Shown here piece by piece: positions 54,445 to 59,321 of a DNA stretch of 59,321 nt (position 1 is its first letter; every line of letters starts with the position of its first letter). Under the pieces are notes generated by a model. It did no database searches. It was not told the DNA's origin and was given only the letters and a program-made list of their open reading frames with translations. The DNA comes from Azohydromonas aeria (GTDB lineage: Bacteria; Pseudomonadota; Gammaproteobacteria; Burkholderiales; Burkholderiaceae_C), in NCBI RefSeq assembly GCF_009760915.1, contig NZ_VIDQ01000043.1:1-59321 (forward strand), in the 5' to 3' direction. A program made the position numbers and the translations under genes.

Positions 54445-54471
54445 AAAACGGGCCCGGGAGGCCCGTTTTTT
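54445..54471 (+). terminator. Rho-independent terminator after the Bug gene
   Basis: Stem ACGGGCC / GGCCCGT with a CGGGA loop (extending to AAAACGGGCC / GGCCCGTTTT) followed by TTTTTT. It begins 24 bp after the stop codon. Confidence 0.93.
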
Positions 54472-54491
54472 CATGGGGACTGCAATCTTCG

Positions 54492-54959
54492 TCACCCCTT
54501 CCCCAGCGGCAGCGCCGTCTTGTAGCGCACCTGCTTGAGCGCGAAGCTGGAGCGGATCTTGGACACCTCGGCCATGGGCGAGAGCTGTTCGAGGATGAAG
54601 CGCTCCAGCGCCGGGATGTCGGGCAGCGCCACGCGCAGCAGGTAATCCTCGTCGCCGGACATCAGATAGCACTCCATCACCTCCTCGCGGGCGCAGACCT
54701 GCGCCTCGAAAGCCTCCAGCGCCGCGCGCGTCTGGTGCTTGAGGCTCACGGAGATGAACACGTTCAGGTCCAGGCCGAGCCGCTTGGCGTCGAGCAGCGC
54801 CACGTACTGCCGGATCACGCCGCGCGCGTGCAGTGCCTTCACCCGCGCCAGGCAGGGCGAGGGCGAGAGGTGCACCCGCTGCGCCAAGGCCACGTTGGAG
54901 AGGCCGGCATCGCGCTGCAGCTCGTGAAGAATCCGCAGATCGACCGCATCGAGCTCCAT
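54492..54959 (-). CDS. Lrp/AsnC-family transcriptional regulator
   Basis: The product is 155 residues. The N-terminal helix-turn-helix is typical (ELDAVDLRILHELQRD; SNVALAQRVHLSPSPCLARV) and the C-terminal RAM ligand-binding domain ends KQVRYKTALPL. It is divergent from the AceE-like gene over a 119-bp region holding dyad sites, so it probably controls that gene in response to an amino acid or 2-oxo acid. Confidence 0.93.
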   Translation of the reverse strand: MELDAVDLRILHELQRDAGLSNVALAQRVHLSPSPCLARVKALHARGVIRQYVALLDAKRLGLDLNVFISVSLKHQTRAALEAFEAQVCAREEVMECYLMSGDEDYLLRVALPDIPALERFILEQLSPMAEVSKIRSSFALKQVRYKTALPLGKG

Positions 54960-54981
54960 TCCACTTCCCCTGGCTGATTCA

Positions 54982-54998
54982 GCGGCATTTTGTGCCGC
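54982..54998. promoter_or_regulatory. Dyad operator GCGGCA-TTTTG-TGCCGC
   Basis: A perfect 6-bp inverted repeat around an AT-rich centre in the Lrp/aceE-like divergent region. A second CATTTT core lies exactly 32 bp further (55018-55023), three helical turns away, as expected for an Lrp-family octamer. It is the likely Lrp/AsnC binding site. Confidence 0.6.
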
Positions 54999-55050
54999 GT
55001 GGTGTCAAACAGGGCAGCATTTTCAGCGCATCGTGCCGTGGGCGGCTTCC

Positions 55051-55056
55051 TACACT
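55051..55056 (+). promoter_or_regulatory. -10-like element TACACT before the aceE-like gene
   Basis: TACACT lies 23 bp before the ATG at 55079 and downstream of both CATTTT sites. No good -35 is seen at 16-18 bp, which would fit an activator-dependent promoter. Confidence 0.35.
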
Positions 55057-55078
55057 GGCCTGAACAGGAGACCCGGGC

Positions 55079-57796
55079 ATGAGCGACCACAAGATCCACC
55101 AGCACCTGGCCGCCGCGGTGGCCGCCGACCCCGACCCGCAGGAAAGCGCCGAGTGGCGCGACGCGCTGCAGTCGCTGCTGCAGGCCGCCGGGCCGGCGCG
55201 GGTGCGGCAGATCATGGACATGCTGGCCACCGCCGCGCGCGACCCGGCGGTGGGCTGGAGCCCCCAGCGCGGCACGCCGTACGTCAACACCATCCCCGCC
55301 GCGCAGCAGCCGCCCTTCCCGGGCGACCTGGCGCTGGAGGAGCGGCTGGCGTCGCTGATGCGCTGGAACGCGCTGGCCATGGTGGTGCGCGCCAACCAGG
55401 CCTACGGCGAACTGGGCGGCCACATTGCCAGCTACGCCAGCGCGGCGGACCTGTTCGAGGTCGGCTTCAACCATTTCTTCCGCGCCGGCGGCGAAGCCGG
55501 CGGCGGCGACCTGGTGTTCTACCAGCCGCACTCGGCGCCGGGCGTGTACGCGCGCGCCTTCCTGGAAGGGCGCCTGACCGAGGACGACCTCGCGCACTAC
55601 CGCCAGGAGATCACCGCGGCACGCAGCGGCAGCGGGGCGCGCGGCCTGTCCAGCTATCCGCACCCGTGGCTGATGCCGGACTTCTGGCAGTTCCCGACCG
55701 GCTCCATGGGCCTGGGGCCGATCAGCTCGATCTACCAGGCGCGCTTCATGCGCTATCTGACGCACCGGGGCCTGCTCGACACCAGCGCCCGCAAGGTCTG
55801 GGGCGTGTTCGGCGACGGCGAGATGGACGAGCCGGAGAGCATGAGCGCGCTCACGCTGGCGGCGCGCGAGAAGCTGGACAACCTGGTCTGGGTCGTGAAC
55901 TGCAACCTGCAGCGCCTGGACGGCCCGGTGCGCGGCAACGGCCGCATCATCGACGAGCTGGAGGCGCTGTTCGCCGGCGCCGGCTGGCGCGTGATCAAGC
56001 TGATCTGGGGCTCGGACTGGGACGGCCTGTTCGCCCGCGACACCGAAGGCGCGCTGGCCGAGGTCTTCTCCCGCACCGTGGACGGCCAGCTGCAGACCTT
56101 CGCGGCCAAGGACGGGCGCTACAACCGCGAGCATTTCTTCGGCCAGGACCCGCGCCTGGCGGCACTGGCCCAGGGCCTGACCGACGACCAGATCGACAAG
56201 CTCAAGCGCGGCGGCCACGACCTGGTGAAGATCCACGCCGCCTACCACGCGGCGGTGCGCACGGCCGGGCAGCCGACCGTGATCCTGGCCCAGACCAAGA
56301 AGGGCTACGGGATGGGCGAAGCCGGCCAGGGCCGCATGACCACGCACCAGCAGAAGAAGCTGGAGCGCGAGGACCTGGTGGCCTTCCGCAACCGCTTCGA
56401 CCTGCCGCTGAGCGACGACGCGGCGGCGCGGCTGGAGTTCGTGAGGCCGGCGCACGACAGCCCGGAGATGCGCTACCTGCACGCCCGGCGCGCGGCGCTG
56501 GGCGGCCCGATCCCCAGCCGCCGCAGCCAGGCGGCCGCGGTGCCCGTGCCGGCGCTGGCGCAGTACGGCCAGTTCGCGCTGCAGGCCGAGGGCAAGGAGA
56601 TGAGCACCACCATGGCCTTCGTGCGCATGCTGGGCACGCTGCTGCGCGACGGGCAGCTGGGGCCGCGCGTGGTGCCGATCGTGGCCGACGAGGCGCGCAC
56701 CTTCGGCATGGCCAACCTGTTCAGGCAGGTCGGCATCTACGCCTTCGACGGGCAGAGCTACGAGCCCGAGGACATCGGCTCGCTGATGAGCTACCGCGAG
56801 GCGCGAGACGGGCAGATCCTGGAGGAAGGCATCAGCGAGGCCGGCGCGATCGCCAGCTGGACCGCGGCGGCCACGAGCTACTCGGTGCACGGCCAGGCGA
56901 TGCTGCCCTTCTACATCTACTACTCGATGTTCGGCTTCCAGCGCATCGGCGACCAGATCTGGGCCGCCGCCGACCAGCGCGCCCGCGGCTTCCTGCTGGG
57001 CGCCACGGCCGGGCGCACGACGCTCGGCGGCGAGGGCCTGCAGCACCAGGACGGCACCAGCGTGCTGCAGGCGGCGCAGATTCCGAACTGCCGTGCCTGG
57101 GACCCGTGCTTCGCGGGCGAGTTCGCCGTGATCCTGGACCACGGCATGCGCCAGATGCTCGAAGAGCAGCAGGACGTCTTCCACTACGTCACGCTGATGA
57201 ACGAGAACTATGCGCAGCCCTCGCTGCCGCCGGGCGTGGAAGGTGACGTGATCCGCGGCCTGTACCGTTTCGGCGAACGCTCACCCGAAGGCGGCACGGC
57301 GCGCGGCACGGTGCGGCTGGTGGGCTCGGGCGCGATCCTGCGCGAGGCCATCGCCGCGGCGGAGCTGCTGGCGCGGGACTGGGGCGTGGAGAGCGAGATC
57401 TGGAGCGCCACCAGCTTCAGCGAGCTGGCGCGCGAGGCGCGCGAGGTGGAGCGCTGGAACCGGCTGCACCCCACCGAGGCGCCGCGCGCAAGCCACGTGC
57501 AGGCGAGCCTGTCGGGCGAGGCGCCGGTGATCGCCGCCAGCGACTACGTGCGCGCCTGGCCGCAGCTGGCGCTACCCTACGTGCAGGCGCCGGTCACCGT
57601 GCTGGGGACGGACGGCTTCGGGCGCAGCGACACGCGCGCCGCGCTGCGCGGCTTCTTCGAGGTGGACCGGCACCAGATCGTGCTGGCCGCCTTGACCGCG
57701 CTGCGGGCGCAGGGACGCGTGGACGCGGCGGACTGCGCGGCGGCGATCGGGCGCTACGGCATCGCCACCGAGGTGGCGGCGCCCTGGAACGGCTGA
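55079..57796 (+). CDS. AceE-type 2-oxoacid (pyruvate-like) dehydrogenase E1, homodimeric
   Basis: The product is 905 residues, full length for homodimeric pyruvate dehydrogenase E1. The ATG at 55079 has AGGAG 8 bases before it. The thiamine-diphosphate motif GDGEMDEPES...NCNLQ is intact, as are HPWLMPDFWQFPTGSMGLG, GEGLQHQDGTS and the ETA/DEART segments of the active site. It decarboxylates a 2-oxo acid and loads acyl groups on lipoyl E2. No aceF or lpd genes follow, and an Lrp regulator is divergent. This resembles accessory E1 enzymes for 2-oxobutyrate from methionine or threonine breakdown (MdeB type) rather than the housekeeping aceEF operon; the substrate is inferred. Confidence 0.9.
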   Translation: MSDHKIHQHLAAAVAADPDPQESAEWRDALQSLLQAAGPARVRQIMDMLATAARDPAVGWSPQRGTPYVNTIPAAQQPPFPGDLALEERLASLMRWNALAMVVRANQAYGELGGHIASYASAADLFEVGFNHFFRAGGEAGGGDLVFYQPHSAPGVYARAFLEGRLTEDDLAHYRQEITAARSGSGARGLSSYPHPWLMPDFWQFPTGSMGLGPISSIYQARFMRYLTHRGLLDTSARKVWGVFGDGEMDEPESMSALTLAAREKLDNLVWVVNCNLQRLDGPVRGNGRIIDELEALFAGAGWRVIKLIWGSDWDGLFARDTEGALAEVFSRTVDGQLQTFAAKDGRYNREHFFGQDPRLAALAQGLTDDQIDKLKRGGHDLVKIHAAYHAAVRTAGQPTVILAQTKKGYGMGEAGQGRMTTHQQKKLEREDLVAFRNRFDLPLSDDAAARLEFVRPAHDSPEMRYLHARRAALGGPIPSRRSQAAAVPVPALAQYGQFALQAEGKEMSTTMAFVRMLGTLLRDGQLGPRVVPIVADEARTFGMANLFRQVGIYAFDGQSYEPEDIGSLMSYREARDGQILEEGISEAGAIASWTAAATSYSVHGQAMLPFYIYYSMFGFQRIGDQIWAAADQRARGFLLGATAGRTTLGGEGLQHQDGTSVLQAAQIPNCRAWDPCFAGEFAVILDHGMRQMLEEQQDVFHYVTLMNENYAQPSLPPGVEGDVIRGLYRFGERSPEGGTARGTVRLVGSGAILREAIAAAELLARDWGVESEIWSATSFSELAREAREVERWNRLHPTEAPRASHVQASLSGEAPVIAASDYVRAWPQLALPYVQAPVTVLGTDGFGRSDTRAALRGFFEVDRHQIVLAALTALRAQGRVDAADCAAAIGRYGIATEVAAPWNG

Positions 57797-57833
57797 GCGC
57801 CCTGCGCCGCCGCGGCGGATGGGCGGATGACGC

Positions 57834-58697
57834 TCAGCTGTGCGAGGACACGGTGCCACGCCGCGCCCTGCGTCGGGCGACCGTGCCCCCGAGCAGCGCC
57901 CCGCCGGCCAGGAACAGCGCCAGGGTTGCGGGCTCCGGGACGGCGGCCGCGGTGGTGAGGCGCAGGTAGTCCAGGGCGCTGTCCGTGGGCGCCGGGAAGC
58001 CGGGCTGGCCCATCGACTGGCTGAAGCCCAGGCGCACGCCGGCGCCGTAATCGGCCAGCGTGTGGCCCAGGTCGGCGCTCATCAGCCGGGTGCGGCCATC
58101 GTCGGCCAGGAGCGCCGCGCTGACGTGGCCCTGGGGCGTGGCCTGCAGCACCAGGCGGTACCAGGTGTTGTTCCGCCAGCCGGCGCGGGTGTCGAGACCA
58201 TCGCCGTTGAGGCTGCTCATCGAGGTGAAGATGCGGTCGGCGCCGAAGCTGGGCGCGCTCAGGCCGACGAAGTCCCAGCGGTCCTGGTTGCCGGCGTCGA
58301 TGAGCCAGATGGTCAGCAACTCGTCGATGCCGGTCTGGAAGGACTGCGTCAGGGTGTTGAAGCGGGCTTCCAGGCGCAGCCCCCGGGAGGTGTCGAACAC
58401 CTGCGTGCTGCTCCAGCCCTTGCGCTGCTGGCTGTCGATGCGGTCATTCAGGCGCAGCACGCTGGCACCGTCGAGCTGCTCCAGGCGGGCCTGCGACGCG
58501 CCCACGTAGGTCGCGGTGCTGAAGCGAGCCTGGTAGCGCCAGGGCGCGTCCGGCATCACGGCCTGATAGGCATTGCCCGGCAGGGTGTCGAAGTCGTCGA
58601 AGAACAGCGGCGCGGCGGCGAGCGCGGGCCCGCTTAGGGCCAGGCCGAGCAGCGTGGCGCCGATGCCGCGGTGAAGTGGTGCAAGGCAGCGCGTCAT
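57834..58697 (-). CDS. Exported PEP-CTERM protein
   Basis: The product is 287 residues from an ATG at 58697 behind GGAGG. A signal peptide spans about 1-28 (ALAAA), the middle is a beta-rich domain with many Trp/Phe and conserved-looking FFDDFD near the start, probably a jelly-roll type fold, and the end is the sorting signal VPEPATLALFLAGGALLGG followed by an Arg-rich tail. PEP-CTERM proteins are cut by exosortase and released or attached to exopolysaccharide. It is convergent with the aceE-like gene (37-bp gap). Confidence 0.9.
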   Translation of the reverse strand: MTRCLAPLHRGIGATLLGLALSGPALAAAPLFFDDFDTLPGNAYQAVMPDAPWRYQARFSTATYVGASQARLEQLDGASVLRLNDRIDSQQRKGWSSTQVFDTSRGLRLEARFNTLTQSFQTGIDELLTIWLIDAGNQDRWDFVGLSAPSFGADRIFTSMSSLNGDGLDTRAGWRNNTWYRLVLQATPQGHVSAALLADDGRTRLMSADLGHTLADYGAGVRLGFSQSMGQPGFPAPTDSALDYLRLTTAAAVPEPATLALFLAGGALLGGTVARRRARRGTVSSHS

Positions 58698-58941
58698 GAA
58701 GACCTCCGCAGGCGTAACCAGTGGCGCCGCAGGACAGCGGAGCTGCAGGACGCAGCGGCCGGGCGGCGCACCGGCGGCCTGCATTGCACGCCCGATGGCC
58801 GACACCGAGGCGAATCACGCGGTAAGCGTTGTGCCGGTGGGCGGCATCCGAGGGCCCATCCCGGGCGGCGGCGCCATCCCCCTGGCGGGGGAGCGCGCTG
58901 GCATGGCCTGCATGCCGGCGAATATTGAAGCCCGCAAAGCA

Positions 58942-58974
58942 AAACGCCCCGACCAAATGTTGGTCGGGGCGTTT
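58942..58974 (-). terminator. Terminator of the rRNA operon
   Basis: A 15-bp perfect stem (AAACGCCCCGACCAA / TTGGTCGGGGCGTTT) with a 3-base loop, followed on the minus strand by TGCTTTG. It lies 13 bp beyond the 3' end of 5S rRNA and is well placed to end rRNA transcription before the PEP-CTERM gene. Confidence 0.9.
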
Positions 58975-58987
58975 GCCGGGATATTAG

Positions 58988-59100
58988 CCTGACGATGTCC
59001 TACTTTCACACGGGAATCCGCACTATCATCGGCGCTGAGGTGTTTCACGGTCCTGTTCGGGATGGGAAGGGGTGGGACCACCTCGCTATGGTCATCAGGC
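58988..59100 (-). rRNA. rrf: 5S ribosomal RNA
   Basis: Read on the minus strand it starts GCCTGATGACCATAGCGAGG and ends with CATCGTCAGGC, with the conserved CCCATCCCGAACAGG loop C and GATGATAGTG loop regions of bacterial 5S rRNA. The ends pair (GCCTGA / TCAGGC) to make helix I. The length of about 113 bases is normal; ends are good to a few bases. Confidence 0.96.
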
Positions 59101-59230
59101 TTGAACTTGTCGTCTGGCTGCTGTTTCTAGCAACCAGACCAATTCACAGAGTCTATCAGCTTTATTGATTGCGTCGCCGTCTTGGCGAACAACTTGAATA
59201 CTGTGTCTTTGACCGCTTGGTCAAAGTTAT

Positions 59231-59321
59231 AGGGTCAAGCCTCACGGGCAATTAGTACTGGTCAGCTTAACACGTCACCGTGCTTCCACACCCAGCCTAT
59301 CAACGTCCTGGTCTCGAACGA
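59231..59321 (-). rRNA. rrl: 23S ribosomal RNA, 3' end (partial)
   Basis: On the minus strand the last 90 bases match the conserved 3' end of 23S rRNA (GACGTTGATAGGCTGGGTGT, GTACTAATTGCCCGTGAGGC, TTGACC). The gene continues beyond the right edge. A spacer of about 130 bases without a tRNA separates it from 5S. Confidence 0.95.

Overview
The window is very GC-rich, with almost complete third-position G/C and long antisense shadow frames over every real gene. Several features point to a betaproteobacterium of the order Burkholderiales (Comamonadaceae or a Leptothrix/Sphaerotilus-type relative): the 5S/23S rRNA ends, a Bug-family solute-binding protein, PEP-CTERM sorting, a fused TRAP permease, and the dadA/AGCS transporter/alanine racemase set. 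This is inferred from gene content; no database was searched.

Layout. (1) 1-2166: the tail of a chemoreceptor, a small secreted Gly-rich protein, a HAD phosphatase and a UspA protein. (2) 2212-32255: about 30 kb given almost wholly to signal transduction. It holds two giant paralogous hybrid histidine kinases (one with a dCache-like sensor, one with a CHASE sensor), a third membrane kinase, an H-NOX protein paired with a soluble hybrid kinase, a REC-GGDEF protein, a PAS kinase-like protein that lacks its phospho-accepting His, a LuxR-type regulator, a dCache-PAS-GGDEF cyclase and the remains of two further GGDEF genes. On the minus strand a second run follows: HD-GYP, REC-HATPase, REC, a PhnD-like binding protein, a membrane kinase, REC and REC-EAL. 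Cyclic-di-GMP synthesis (two likely active cyclases) and breakdown (one EAL, one HD-GYP) dominate the outputs, so the region looks like a redox/NO/ligand-to-c-di-GMP sensory island.

(3) 32510-37582: a P-loop kinase, a divergent LysR/cupin pair, small unknown genes and alanine racemase. (4) 36443-42325: D/L-alanine catabolism, with dadA, an AGCS symporter and racemase, divergent from a TyrR/PhhR-type sigma-54 activator. A clear -24/-12 promoter lies in front of dadA. (5) 43559-50161: hexuronate/aldonate use, with a fused TRAP permease, a fructuronate reductase-type dehydrogenase, an FCD-GntR regulator with a palindrome over its ribosome-binding site, mannonate dehydratase and an RspB-like dehydrogenase. 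(6) 50199-54421: a BrnA antitoxin with a decayed BrnT toxin, a DedA-rhodanese fusion, unknown membrane genes and a Bug binding protein with a textbook terminator. (7) 54492-59321: an Lrp/AsnC regulator divergent from an AceE-type 2-oxoacid dehydrogenase, a PEP-CTERM protein, and the 3' end of an rRNA operon (5S and partial 23S, minus strand) with its terminator.

The most interesting material is in the signalling island. Two phosphodiesterases carry Glu in place of the receiver Asp, a probable pseudokinase is coupled to a LuxR regulator, a PhnD-like protein is built into a two-component unit, and the H-NOX operon lies between two paralogous kinases that share long direct repeats.
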